From: Diplosphaera chodatii
Lineage: Eukaryota > Chlorophyta > Trebouxiophyceae > Prasiolales > Stichococcaceae
Assembly: GCA_032358165.1 (NCBI GenBank)
Contig: JAALGY010000033.1
Span: 4,030,001-4,094,000 of the forward strand
Direction of reading: 5' to 3'
Length of the DNA stretch: 64,000 nucleotides
The notes beneath the pieces were generated by a model. That model ran no database searches. It was not told the origin of the DNA and saw nothing but the letters and a program-made list of their open reading frames with translations. Within the stretch, counting starts at the first letter, position 1; each line of letters opens with the position of its first letter. Positions 1-11,761 of the stretch are shown piece after piece. The translations under genes and the position numbers were made by a program.

Positions 1-923
1 TCCTGACACGTCTCACAGCGGGCTCCAGCAGCGATGCTGCTCGTGTCTGCATGCGATTGAGCGCTGCTGTGCAGGTTTGCAGGCAGATGTGAGCGGCGGG
101 GCCTGCCTGAGGACCGGTCGGGATCGGCCGGGGGATCCTGGAAATGACGGCGGGGACGCGCTCAGCCACGGATTTGTGACTTAACCCCTGCATCGACCCC
201 AGTCGTGCCGGAGCCAAGAGGCCACCCGGCGGCACTGGTATGACGGCAGCATTGCTGGTGTTGAAGGGCAGCCTGGCCTTCTTGTTCACAGTTCTGCAGT
301 TCAGATCAAGTCGGTAGCTCGCTGCTGGGCCGCACTTTTCGCATTTGCCTGGTCCCCGGAGAGGCGACCGAAACACCCCCGACCAGGTGCGGTGCATCCT
401 TCCGCATACCAGCAGTTTCTGGCACCACACGCACACTAGAAAGCGTCGAATCTCATCCGTTGCGGCTTCACTTGGAGAGCTCAGCAGTCCGAGCGACTGT
501 TGCTGGTCCTCGCAAAGGTCCACATGAGATCGCTACGGCAGTCGTCGCCGAAACTGCGTGAACAGCGTTGACTGTGCACTCTATTCGCATGCTACTGCAT
601 GTCTGATCATGTTTCAGCGTGCAGCGTTCGCCGCTAGCGCTCACGATGTAGGGCACCAGCAGCAACCGAGTGAGGATGAGCAATGTATGGCACGCGGTAT
701 CGTTGCATCAATGCCTGCCACTGTCAATCGACTTGATTGAACAATTTCTCTCGCCAGACAGTCTCACGCATGGCGTGCACGCCCAGTGTTTGCAATCTGA
801 ATCGCATGTTATGTATGCGCGCACATCATACTGCCTTTATCCGGCCTGGTCTCTTGGTGAGCAAACATCTGGATATAACGAACTGATTCAAAACTGTGGA
901 CGCTGTCCGTGACGCAGGTCGCG
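1..923. other. 5' flank of CobW1; no gene seen
   Basis: No exon with family similarity or convincing codon bias was found. The stretch lies upstream of the CobW1 start codon. Parts near 169-215 and 335-400 resemble sequence at about 7200-7245 and 7375-7440, which lies at a similar distance upstream of the second CobW copy, so the tandem duplication appears to have carried promoter sequence with it. A TATA-like tract (ggatataacg) lies near 871. Confidence 0.4.
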
Positions 924-3737
924 ATGGCACCCGCCGCAAATCGCCGCCAGGATGCGGCCAAGGTTCCTGTCACCGTCATCACGGGTGCGCATGCTAGTGA
1001 AGCTGCAAGCGCGTGCTGATGGTAACTACCCTTGCTTGAGATGTACTGCAAAGGGTCAAGATGTGACGTGCTCCGGCAGCACAGCTGCTCTATATGGCCA
1101 TTGGTCATGCCTGCCGCCGCAGGGTTTCTGGGCGCTGGCAAGACGACGCTAATCAACCGCATCCTCACAGAGCATCACGGGTGACCATAGCTGCTGACCT
1201 GAAACAAAAGGGTCTGTGATCGCATGCATACAATCCAGAGGGGCAGTTGTGAATCGAAGTGTATTGCGGCAAGCGCAGCTGGACTCATGCCACATGCGCT
1301 CCGCCGCCAAGCGAAGAGTGTGCAGCCTTTGATGTGCTTTGTGCAGGAAGAAGTATGCCGTCATCGAGAACGAGTTTGGTGCGCTGCTGCCTGCACGTCT
1401 CCTGATGCCCTTTGCCTGTGCAGCGCGTGCGCATGCATGGGTAGATCACCAACACATGCGGGCAGCAGCTGCAGCGTTACATGCTTGTTGCTGTATGATA
1501 CGACAGCAGTTGTGCAACGGATTCGCAGGTGATGTCGGCGTTGACGACGCGCTCATCAAGCTGCACTCCGAGACGCAGATCATCGAGATGCTGAACGGCT
1601 GCGTGTGCTGCACCGGTGAGTCAGACGCACCTGACATAGCCTGGTGACGCACACTAAACAGACCGCTTCATGAAGCTGTTGTAAGAACTTGCGAGTTTGG
1701 CAGCCAACTGCCGGTGCTTCACTTCCTGCAGTGCGGGGCGATCTCGTCAAGGCGCTGAACGAGCTGCTGGAGCGCAAGATTCACTTTGACGGCATCATCA
1801 TCGAGACCACTGGTACAACAGCACGCCGCCTGCCGCATGCTTGTGCGACGTTGCTGGCATGTTGCGTACACACCACAGCGAGCACCCTGGCGGGCTGGGT
1901 GGTGTCGCCACCTAGATTGGCTGACCCCACCGCCTGCTGTGCGCAGGGCTGGCAGACCCCGCACCAGTGGCGCAAACGTTCTTCATAGACGAGAACCTGC
2001 GCAGGTGACACCTGTCACCTGCTACATGCCCCGGCATGAGGCATTTGTTATTCGCCTGCACTGCAAGCCACGCATGCACCTGTGCGGCCAGGTCGTCAGT
2101 CCGGGCTACCAGTATTGCAGACGCTTGGTAGGGGGCAAACGTTCTGATCATCAGACTCTGCCGACGTGGCTGCAGGCGCCTGTACCTGGACGCAATCCTG
2201 ACGGTCGTGGACGCAAAGCATGTGACGCAGCACCTGGACGATGAGAAGCCGGAGGGAGTCGAGAATGAGGTGCAAGATTCTGCTGGGATGGCGCCATGTT
2301 TCGTTTCTTGATAGTGCAGGCAACACGAAACTACCATGCTCTGGCCAAGTGCATTTGCCTGAGTGTCAAGCACGGCATGCCCAGAGCGAGCAATGCATGA
2401 TCAGGCGTGTACACGCATTGCTGCGCAGGCTGTTGAGCAGCTGGCGTTCGCCGACATCGTGCTGCTGAATAAGGTGGACCTGGTGGACGACAAGGAAAAG
2501 GCGGCCGTCATCAAGCGCATCAGGGTGCGGCGCACGTGTGCTCTGCCCATGGTCCGCCGTCTCAGTGCTTGCTGCGCCGCTATTGCCTGGGCTTCGGCCC
2601 GCACAGCACATGGTCAAAAACTGCCGCTGTACCACGCAGTGGATGCATATCATCCACAGACGGGTGCGTTGGCCTCGGCTGAGGCTGCCAGTGTGGCGCT
2701 GTTTTACAGCGTCGCATCTGCTGCGCGATCTGTCGAGGCTGCTGTGGGATTGCACCCGTCAGACTGTGCTGCCGCCTGCTGCAGGGCATCAACAAGGCGG
2801 TGGAGATCCTGGAGATGACCCAGGCGCAGGTGTCAATTGACCGCCTCATCGGCGTGCGCGCCTTCAGCCTGGACCGCGTCCTCGAGATGGAGCCCGCCTT
2901 CCTGGAGGTGACTCCTTCTGCCCGGTGCAGACAGCAGTTGTCGGCTGTGTGTGGTGCTGTCGCATGCAGGAAGGCGTCTCGTTAGGCCAGTGAAACCAGG
3001 CCAGTGCAACTCTGACAGCAGCTGCCATGCCATCACAGCTGCACTTCCGCACCACGACCAGTCGTGCTCAGGGCAGCTTGTGCTGCCTGGCAGGGGGACG
3101 GTGGGGACCACCAGCACGATGAGCGCGTGACATCGGTCAGCATCGAGGCGGAGGGGCGGCTGCACCCCGAGGCCATCAACGTGTGGCTGCAGGACCTGAT
3201 GATGGAGCGCGGCACCGACATCTTCCGCTCCAAGGGCGTCCTATCCCTTGCCGGCACCGACGACAAGTGCGCTGTCCTGTAGTGTGCCACAACCTTGCAG
3301 CATTCTGCATGCGGGTTCTTTGTCAAGACAAGCATACTGCCCGTGCTGAATGGGCTTCAGCAGCCACATGGTTGGTGCTTGCAGACATACATCTAGGGGC
3401 GGAGGACATCGCCTATGGCCTGTGCCTGGCTGCAGGGTGGTCTTTCAGGCTGTCCACATGCTGATGATGATGGGCTTCACGGGCACCAACGGTATCGAGA
3501 AGGGCTGGGCGCCCGACGAGAAGCGCATCAACAGGTAATTGCAATGGCATGCTACGGTCCGCTCACGCCACAGCCGGTGTGCGCGCAGACAGAGCTGGTC
3601 GTGTGGTTGGCATGCTGAGTGTGACGCACCACATCATGTCGTGCAGGCTGGTGTTCATCGGGCGCAACCTGGATGCTGGTGAGCTGAACGCCAGCTTCCG
3701 CGACTGCCTGGTCGACAACCTGGTGATCAGCGGCTGA
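924..3737 (+). CDS. CobW/COG0523-family GTPase, ZNG1-type zinc metallochaperone (copy 1, intact)
   Basis: A 12-exon gene whose phases close to 350 residues: 924-984, 1123-1180, 1347-1378, 1529-1615, 1732-1812, 1947-2004, 2176-2269, 2429-2524, 2785-2907, 3094-3266, 3436-3534, 3647-3737. The protein starts MAPAANRRQDAAK and has no evident targeting peptide. In order it shows the Walker A motif GFLGAGKTTLINRIL, the ENEFGDVGVDD switch region, the family's metal site NGCVCCT (CxCC), IIIETTGLADPAPV, and the guanine-specificity motif LLNKVDLV. A short acidic/His stretch (DDHQHDE) is followed by the C-terminal CobW domain ending in LVFIGRNLDAGELNASFRDC. Known family members are GTP-dependent chaperones, and ZNG1 delivers zinc to methionine aminopeptidase. 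The zinc role here is inferred from the family and from the ZIP transporter gene next door, which is convergent. The start was chosen as the ATG before KVPVTVITG, at the same place as in copy 2. Confidence 0.9.
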
Positions 3738-4274
3738 CAGCTTGCTGCTTGACCGGCTGGTATGCTTCTATTTGCAAGTGACATGTGTGACATCCAGATG
3801 GCACAGGATACGTTGCTACGCAGTGAAGGATGCAAGGATGTGCAGCGGTCATCAAATGAGGTCCCAAACTTGCAATCCAATTGGAGTCCACGGGCAGAAT
3901 GGAATTCGCCATGAACAGGCGCCGCTGCATACGAAGGAACAGCGCTTGCTCACACGCCACGACAAGACAGACTGCATATCATGTCGGCACATGGTGCCCG
4001 TGATGCTCAACTGCCACTGCATATGTATCAAAGGTTGCCATGGCACGATTCCAGCTGGCTCATATCATATAGCATCCAGGGATTCCCTTGCTGACACAAC
4101 AGACTATACCCTGTCCCGTCTCTACATATATACCCTGGCAACCATAAGGCAATGGCAAGTCTGAACGTGCGGCCAGCAGCAGCTACTGGCTGGATCAGAA
4201 AAGGGTTGCATCAACTCAAGCGGCTCTGCCGCTGCCAGAGTTCAGGCGTCAGGCTCGTGCATGTGCCTCGCTCA
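3738..4274. other. Convergent intergenic stretch between CobW1 and ZIP
   Basis: This holds the 3' ends of two convergent genes. No further coding exon was supported. A TATA-like tract (ctacatatatacc, about 4123-4135) precedes an ATG at 4152, but that reading frame runs antisense over the last ZIP exon and lacks family similarity, so it is not called. Confidence 0.4.
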
Positions 4275-6916
4275 TCAAGCCCATTTCCCGATGAGAGCCT
4301 GAAGCGCGGCGCCGCAGTACAGGCTCACAAACCCAAGGAACGTCAGCAGCGTGCTGCGCGGCGGCGCGAGGCCGTGCGTGTGCCCGCCATACCTGTGCAG
4401 CGCACATTCTTGCTGTTTGTCACAACCTGCGGCACAGAGCTATGAAGGCCGGCGTGCAGTTTCCGACATAAGCCAACTGATCAAACATTTCACATGGTAT
4501 GCAAAGGCGCTTCCTGCAGGGTGGCCCATGGCCAAGTCATGCCGATGACCAAGTAGCAGCGCACCCAAACGACGGCAGCAGCAGGTCCACGATGCCGTTG
4601 TAGACCAGAATGCCGGAGGCGACTGCGTTCAGGGTGCCCTGCAGCAGGACGGTCGGTGTGGTTATAGACACCGAGTAGACTCTCCAGCAGATGACAGATC
4701 GAGTGCGCAGCAAACACATGCTGACGCTGGTGCTGGGCAGTGGAGCACCAGGAAGAAAGCACTCATGCTCATGCCGAGTGCTAAGAAGCAACGGTGCAAC
4801 GGTTCAGCACATGTGCAATGTGGAGTCAGGCACCGGCAGGCAGCAAAGCGAGTGTACCTGCGTCCCTAGAGCTCTCTTGGACCCCGGGTTGTAGGAGGCC
4901 CCCAGGCCCAGGCCAAAGGCTGCAGGGCAGCAGGAGCTTGCAAGAAACGATCAAGAACATGCAGCTTGCAAACACGACAGCGACATGGAGAGCAGTGCCG
5001 CCTGCTGCTGCTTTCCGAGACCCCGCGCTGCGGGTTTAACACGCTGCAGGGGGGCCGCAGCCGCACCGATGCCGATGGGCGTAATGAGGACGAAGGCCAG
5101 CGCGAACAGTGCGTACTTGATCCTGCTGTACCCGGCATCCATGAAGGTGCACGCCAGCGAGATGCCCTCAATGCCCTGTGCAGATCAAGGTTTTGACCAG
5201 ACCATCGGGAAGCAGGTTGCACGCGGTGTGTGGACCGCTCCCGGTAGTAGCGTGGCAGGCTCCAAGGCAGCAGGGTGCAATGCAGTGCATAGGCTTTTAG
5301 GCAGGGCGCGCGGGCGCCTGCAGCAGCAGTGCGCAGCGCAGGGTGTCTGCAGCGGCATGGCAGCAGCGTGGCCAGGGTGTGTACAGTTGCATACGCTGGC
5401 TGCCTGACACTCGAAGCTTTTGGAGCTGCTCCACCGCAACCTGGCTCCGCACCTGGTGGAAGCCCAGCGCGATGGTCAGTGCGCGGATGGTGTTGAAGTC
5501 GGTCTCGGCGCCGTATGCGATGCCGACGAAGATGGAGTGGATGAGGATGCCCGTCTCCTGCGCAGCCGCAACACCCCATGCATGAGGCTGTACACGAGCG
5601 CTGGCAGGCTTTTCACGCAGCATGACGCTGATTGCAAAAGTTAATGCTTCTGGCAGGCGGGCACACCGACCGATGTAAAGGCGCTCAAAACAGCTTGTCA
5701 ACAATCGCACATGCCCTTAATTCCGTGGGGATTTCGCGGCGCACCAGGGAGTAGGAGGTCACAGTCGCGTCCAGGCGCGCCAGAGCCAGCTCCTTTTCCT
5801 TGGCCGGGTCAACATCTGCACCCGCTTCGTGGTCGTACAGGGCGGCACCAACCTGCGGTGCATTGCAATGCTGCATCGTTGCCGTCGTGAGGGTGTTGTT
5901 GTCACCAAATTTCGGCTGGTACCAGGACCGGCAGAAGGCAGGCGCAGCGACAGGCGGGTTATGCGGTGCGCGGCCTGCGCGCACCGGCGCGGCAGCGGCG
6001 GGGTGCTTGACGCCGCCCGAGCCGCCCAGGCGGGACTTGATGAGGGCGCCAACGCAGTACTCCATCGAAAACGTTACCAGCACCATGGCCGTGGCGATGG
6101 CCTCCGCCCATGGGTACTCTGCACCAGAGGTCAGCAGGGTACATGCAGCAGCCCCATTGCAAGAAACAACGCCGCCCAATGTCATGCAGCATGCGTCAAG
6201 TTGCAACCGCCGCACCTCCCGAAAGGCCCAGGCACGGGTCCGACAGGTCGCCCGAGGCGTCGGACAGGACGTGCACAAAGGCTGTGGCAATGATGACACC
6301 TGCCTGCAGCAGATCGACATGCCGTACATATTGAACTAGCTGTGACAGTCCAGGGAGGGTTTCCCAGGGTGGGTGCAGCACTTGCAGATGGGCCGGCTGA
6401 CAGCGCTACACCCAGATCGCAGATGATCGCACCCCAAATGCGCGGGCTAGGAAGAAGGCTGATGGCAGGCGGCGTCCCAGAATGAGCGGCAGCACGACGC
6501 CGGTGCTGGAAACTACATGTGAAACAGCAACCGTAGCTTCCGCAGGTTACGCAACGCAGTCCCCATGCAGCCCACATGTAGCAAACGGGATCGTGTGGGC
6601 GCAGGAGCGTGTGGCGGTGGTGCAGCGGCGGGCTAACCTGCCATGATGATGAACAGGCCTCCGACACGCAGGCCTAGGCCCGAGCTCTTCATGCACCAGC
6701 ACAGGGCAGCTTCACTGTCGCTGAGTTGCGCCTGGGACTTCACTCATGCATGCATGTAGCGCACATGACCTCGGCACAGCTGCCTTCCGGCTGTGCATGC
6801 CCTGCCCAGCCACAGCTGGCGCTGCACGGTCTGGCAAACCGCAGCAGCAAGCCAACCTGATCGGTGTTGGCGGAGTTGCAAGCATCGCTCGGCGATGCTG
6901 GGTTCACGTCCGCCAT
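4275..6916 (-). CDS. ZIP-family (ZRT/IRT-like) divalent metal transporter
   Basis: Nine exons on the minus strand (6857-6916, 6638-6731, 6412-6512, 6216-6339, 5745-6118, 5453-5557, 5043-5175, 4565-4679, 4275-4392) sum to 1,224 nt, exactly 407 residues plus stop. ZIP proteins import Zn, Fe or Mn into the cytosol through eight membrane helices. TM1 is seen around GLFIIMAVSSTGVVLPLI, and TM2 carries AGVIIATAFVHVLSDA. TM3 is followed by a long loop within the 374-nt exon; this loop is Ala/charged with few histidines, unlike many plant ZIPs. TM4 contains ETGILIHSIFVGIAYGAE, and TM5 contains ALGFHQ joined to GIEGISLA (the metal-site His and Glu). The C-terminus is LGFVSLYCGAALQALIGKWA. It lies between two CobW copies and is divergent from the second, sharing about 1.1 kb of upstream DNA with it. 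Substrate cannot be read from the sequence; zinc is suggested by context. The start is the ATG giving MADVNPASPSDACNSANTDQ. Confidence 0.88.
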
Positions 6917-7991
6917 CGTGCCGCAGGCCTGTGACCTGTCGCCTGGCTGCAGACCAGCGATGCAGCAGGACGTTCCGGGATCCCTGCATGCGCAGCCAAG
7001 GCCAGAGTTGACAAAACCCTGTGCACGCTGCTCACCACTGCAGCTCACGCGGCGGCTTCAGCGCTGTCATGCACAGGACATGGCAACGGTCCAGATACTG
7101 CGCAGCAGTGGTGCTGCGCCGTGGCGGGCTCACCTGGACTGGCTTGGGACGGCTGGGCTGGGCTGCAATGTGGCAACTGGGGGCGCGTTTTGATGATAGG
7201 ATTTCTGGGTTTCCGATCCCGTATCGACCCCTGTCGTGGCAGGGCACACAGGTTGGATGGCGGCTCTTTCGTATGCGCCATCCACTTGTTTCTTGCCCCC
7301 ACATAGACTCAGAGTGGTTCACACCATCTGGTGAGCCGTGGAAGTGCCGCAAGCGCCTGCAGTGGGTCTCGCCTGCTTTTTCGCAAGTGGTGGTCCCCGG
7401 AACGGCACCCCAGGCAGTCTGAGCAGGTGCAGTGCACTTCATCATGCTTTCGCAGCGTCGCTTTGCACTGCCCATGCTCCAACAAGCGTTCTGACGTCAG
7501 GCTCTTCCCGACGCGGTCCCTTCCAGCAGCCCAAACCTTTGCTGTCCCCCAAGCACCGCATCCATGCATGCATTTCACAAGGGAGCCGCTGCTGCTGCGA
7601 CACCCACCGCCAGGGCTCCTCAGTGTGTCATAAGGCTCCATATGCATGAGGATGATCACATCCAGGGCTGGAGCCTTGCATGGCTGCCGTAGCAGTCGTG
7701 CCATTGGGGGATGCAGCCAGCAGTTGGGTGAGCAGAAACATAAAGCTGCTGCTCCGGCAGCGCCTGCCTGTGTCAAACACACCCGATACAGGTTCTAGGG
7801 TGCTGCATCCGCGCAGCAGGGCTGACATGCCGCCACATGCCGCTCTGCAGGCAGTGACCGCTGTCAGCCGAGCCTTGGTGCAATGCCGCACTGCATGTCA
7901 CACCAGGCTGCCGAAGAAAGCGATTGGCGCGCCTTACTAGACCTTTAGTGTGCTGAAACTCATTCAAGTGTCCTCTGAAGCGCAGGTCGCG
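6917..7991. promoter_or_regulatory. Divergent upstream region of ZIP (-) and second CobW copy (+)
   Basis: This 1.07-kb stretch separates the ZIP start codon from the start of the second CobW copy, so it should contain both promoters. No clear TATA box or metal-responsive element was recognised. Segments near 7200-7245 and 7375-7440 resemble the flank of CobW1 (about 169-215 and 335-400). No coding exon was supported. Confidence 0.4.
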
Positions 7992-10900
7992 ATGGCAGCC
8001 GCGGCGAAGCGTCGCCACGAAGCGCTCAAGGTGCCCGTCACAATCGTCACTGGTGCGCATGCTGACAGCGCGTCTAGTCTGCTGTGGATGTATGCATGCT
8101 GTCGTGTGCAACTGGCTTACATATAAACACGACATAGCATCCGGGTATGACAGAGTGCCTGTGCTGCGGCAGGGTTTCTGGGCGCGGGCAAGACGACGCT
8201 CATCAACCGCATCCTCCATGAGCACCACGGGTAAGCCTCTCGCTGATTTGCGCGAAACTGGTGACATACTCCCTGCAACTGAGATGACCGGCCGGCTGAG
8301 ACTGCTGTCGCTTGGAGGATGAGTCTTGAGTGAGACATCATGCCGCCGCAACAGCTGACGCTCAACGCTGCTGTCCTGCAGGAAGAAGTACGCAGTCATT
8401 GAGAACGAGTTTGGTGAGCAGCCATAGGTTTGCAATGTGCTGACATCTTCCTGGCTGCTACGCCTGCCGGGGTCGACCATCCCCATCTTGCCTGACAGCA
8501 GGGCGGCAACATGCAGACAGCTCAAGCAAGCGCAGGAACCTCAGCGCCTGTGCGCTGATGACAACCGTGCCGTCATGCTGCAGGTGACGTCGGGGTGGAC
8601 GATGCACTCATCAAGCTGCACTCCGAGACGCAGATCGTCGAGATGCTGAACGGCTGCGTGTGCTGCACCGGTGCGCTTTTTGCGTGCGCCCAATGTTTCG
8701 CATGCCTCGCCTCATATGATTTGCGCCAGCTGTTGACGTCACTGGCTGTGCACCAAAGCCCAGCGTGCAGCTTGTGCACAGGAAGGCATGTCGTCGACAC
8801 TTGCGTTGCGCTCTCGCGGCCGGCTGCTCGGAGTAAAGCTGCTCACACTGTCTGCAGTGCGCGGCGACCTGATTGTGGGTGCTGAAAGAGCTGCTGGGGC
8901 GCAAAATCCCCTTTGACGGCATCATCATCGAGACTACTGGTGAGACGGCACTGCGCATGTGTTGTTGAGGCCACTGTATTGCCCGGGGCACTGTCGATGG
9001 TTTGTCGATGCTCAGCACAGAAGTGGTGGGTGCTGATGATGCACTGCCCGGCTTTGTTGTGATCTCTTTGTGCACAAGCAGCCGCCTATGAGCAGCTGCA
9101 GCTGTCCGGGTATTTGCCTCATCGAACAGCGTACTGTGTGCAGGGCTGGCGGACCCCGCACCAGTGGCACAGACGTTCTTCATGGACCACCTCCTGCAGA
9201 AGTGCGCCGATGGCTGCTGGTTGATGGGCCCATGTTGCAGAAGCGTCTGCAGCACATCTGCACACCAGCCGTCTTAATGCTGACCTACTTTAGTAGTGCT
9301 GCAACAGCAGCGACAGCAGGCTGCAGGCAAGACCATTGGTAGGCAGCCAGCTGCGCTTGCCGAGGGACAGCACACAGCGGATGCAGCGGGAACAGCAGTT
9401 CATGTCCTGTGTGTGCGCTGCTGCAGGCGTCTGAACCTGGACGCGATTGTGACGGTTGTGGACGCAAAGCACGTGACGCTGCACCTGGACGAGCAGAAGC
9501 CGGAGGGCGTCGAAAATGAGGCGCAAGGCCTGCTGCACTCGCGTGCGTGGGCGTCCGGTACCTGCTGTGGGTGTGGACACGGCAGTGCGGCACAGCGTAT
9601 CTTTCAACATGATCGACTCTGGTCTCTTTGTCAAGTAGCTTGCTGAAAGCTGCTCTCATGCATCTGCGCTATGTGTTTCGTTGCCCGTACATCTGCAAGG
9701 AGTATAACAGGTCGATACCTCGACATGTTTGTGCGAGTGGGTGCCTGTGGGTTGCTGCAGACGATCGAGCAGCTGGCTTTTGCCGACATCGTGCTGCTGA
9801 ACAAGGTGGACCTGGTGACGCCCAAGCAGAAGGCGGCGGTCATCAAGCGCATCAGGGTGCGGTTCCCTCAAGTGAAATAGCTGTGGCCCATGGTCTTGTG
9901 CCGGCACGCCTCCGGCGACATCGTATGGCTGGCACCGCACACTGGCACTGCAAACTTACAGCCTGCTGCCTGCTGCTGCGGCAGTGCGTACCACGCAGCT
10001 GAGGTCCTGCGGCACCAAAATCGACCGGCGGACCTGTGCTGCAGGGCTTCAACAAGGTGGTGGACATCCTGGAGACCACCAAGGCGCAGGTGTCAATTGA
10101 CCGCGTCATCGGCGTGCGTGCTTTCAGCCTGGACCGCGCCCTGGAGATGGACGCGGGCTTCCTGGATATGAGTGCGATTGGTGTTTGTTGACTGACGGCC
10201 GCCAGAAGCGAGTGGGGGCATTGGCGGCAAGTCCTGCCGTGGTCAGCAGGTTGCCAGCCCTTTTATCAATGCCAGACGCGCCGGCATGAGCCGCAGCAGG
10301 CGCTTGCCTCCCAGCGGGTAACGGCTGTTGTGCATCCCACTGCACCAGGAGGACGGCCTGGACCACAAGCACGACGACCGCGTGACATCCGTCAGCATCG
10401 AGGCGGAGGGCCCTCGACGCCGAGGCCATCGACGAGTGGCTGGGGGTGCGTCGCACGCCAGCCAGCCCCCCTGCAGGGCTCCTCCCAGCTGCAACCTGCC
10501 CAGCTGGCAGCGCTGAAGCTGCCTCGAGTGTGCTTCCAGTGGCAGGGGCGCACCTGCAGTGCGCATATGTGTGACCCTCAAGCCTGACCATTGCATCAGC
10601 GCAGGCCACAACTGATATCTGCCAGGGCGGTTCCGCACAGAGGAAGAAGGAAGACTAGCAGCGCGTTGTTTTCATGTGCCTTATATATATGTCATGCAGG
10701 GTCTCGTAGTGGTGGCTGAGTATGTCTGTGTGTTGTACACTGTTGCAGGACCTCATGTCAGAGCGCGGCAACGACATCTTCCGGTCGAAGGGCATCCTGT
10801 CCATTGCCGGCACTGATGACAAGTGTGCCATTCACTCGAAGCTATCTACTGATTGACGACGATCGAATGTGTGGTCAAGCTGTGTGCTGCATCTGCTCAA

Positions 10901-11277
10901 CAATGTGCTGTCTCTGGTGCACAGCCATCTTGCATGTGGTGGCGGATGGTGGCACTGCATTGCTCCATTGCAGGGTGGTTTTCCAGGCCGTGCACCAGAA
11001 CATGATGATGGGCTACACCGGTACCGCCGGGATCGAGCTGGGCTGGCCCCCCGAAGAGCCGCGCATTAACAGATGCTACGTTGGCACTGAAGACGTGCGT
11101 GGATGCTCCTCATTACGAACAGACATGAAATATGTCCAATATATTGATCGGGCAAGACATGTGCTGACGCAACAAAAAGGCTCCGGTTGACAGACTGGTC
11201 TTCATCGGACGAACCTGGATGCCGATGAGTTGAATGCGAGCTTCCGCGACTGCCTGAAAGAGAGCGCGGCAGCCTGA
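7992..11277 (+). pseudogene. CobW/ZNG1-type GTPase, copy 2, probably a decayed tandem duplicate
   Basis: Exon-by-exon paralogue of CobW1, with the same exon lengths (61, 58, 32, 87, then 82 instead of 81, 58, 94, 96 ...) and the same motifs (GFLGAGKTTLINRIL, NGCVCCT, LLNKVDLV). Compared with copy 1 it has one extra base near 8875-8881 in exon 5 (a gtggg run), which leads to an early stop. Two bases are missing near 10410-10412 and one near 11209-11212. Donors have also changed: GC after 9520, and AT in place of GT at 10168-10169 and 11073-11074. It carries an extra intron (about 10446-10748) where copy 1 is continuous. Divergence is otherwise conservative, so decay looks recent. Sequencing error could explain one defect but hardly all of them. 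If expressed, only a truncated product of about 120 residues would result. The end marks the position matching copy 1's stop, in frame after the last defect. Confidence 0.75.
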
Positions 11278-11761
11278 GCGGCGGACTGGGTAGCGAACCC
11301 ACTCCCAGATAGCACATGCATGCCTGCTGCGGAGTAAGATGACCAATGTGCTTTTGACACCCCTGAGATCCAGCTTGCAATTGCAACTGACGTGCAATCA
11401 GCCCTTTTTCACGACCATCGCTTGCTAGTGCAAACTGTGTCAAGAGTTGATGAGGTGCCAACACCACGAAAGGCCATGTGACTGAAAGTCCTAGACAGAA
11501 AACAAGTGTTTCATTTTGTGTCCCAGATTGCAAACCACAGCGTCCTCTGCACAAATTCTCTGAGTTACTGCCTAGCACCATGCTAGCTGTGTGGATGCTT
11601 ATCATATATGCGAAGGACGGTCCCCCCAGAATTCAGGGCTGCAAGCCCTTGCCTTGCCAGCAAGACATGAGCTTGCCAACGTACGCATATGTCCACCGCC
11701 ATTGTTGGATGTTTTCCGGCGACGTTGGCGGACTACTTGCCCTGACTGCATGCAATCTTCA
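11278..11761. other. Convergent intergenic stretch
   Basis: This lies between the end of the CobW copy 2 homology and the minus-strand stop codon of the first GDPD-like gene. No exon, repeat or RNA gene was supported. Confidence 0.35.

Noticed and set aside
4152..4445. 97-codon plus-strand frame preceded by a TATA-like box
   Set aside because: It runs antisense to the last ZIP exon, whose frame closes the ZIP protein exactly. It has no family similarity and poor codon use.
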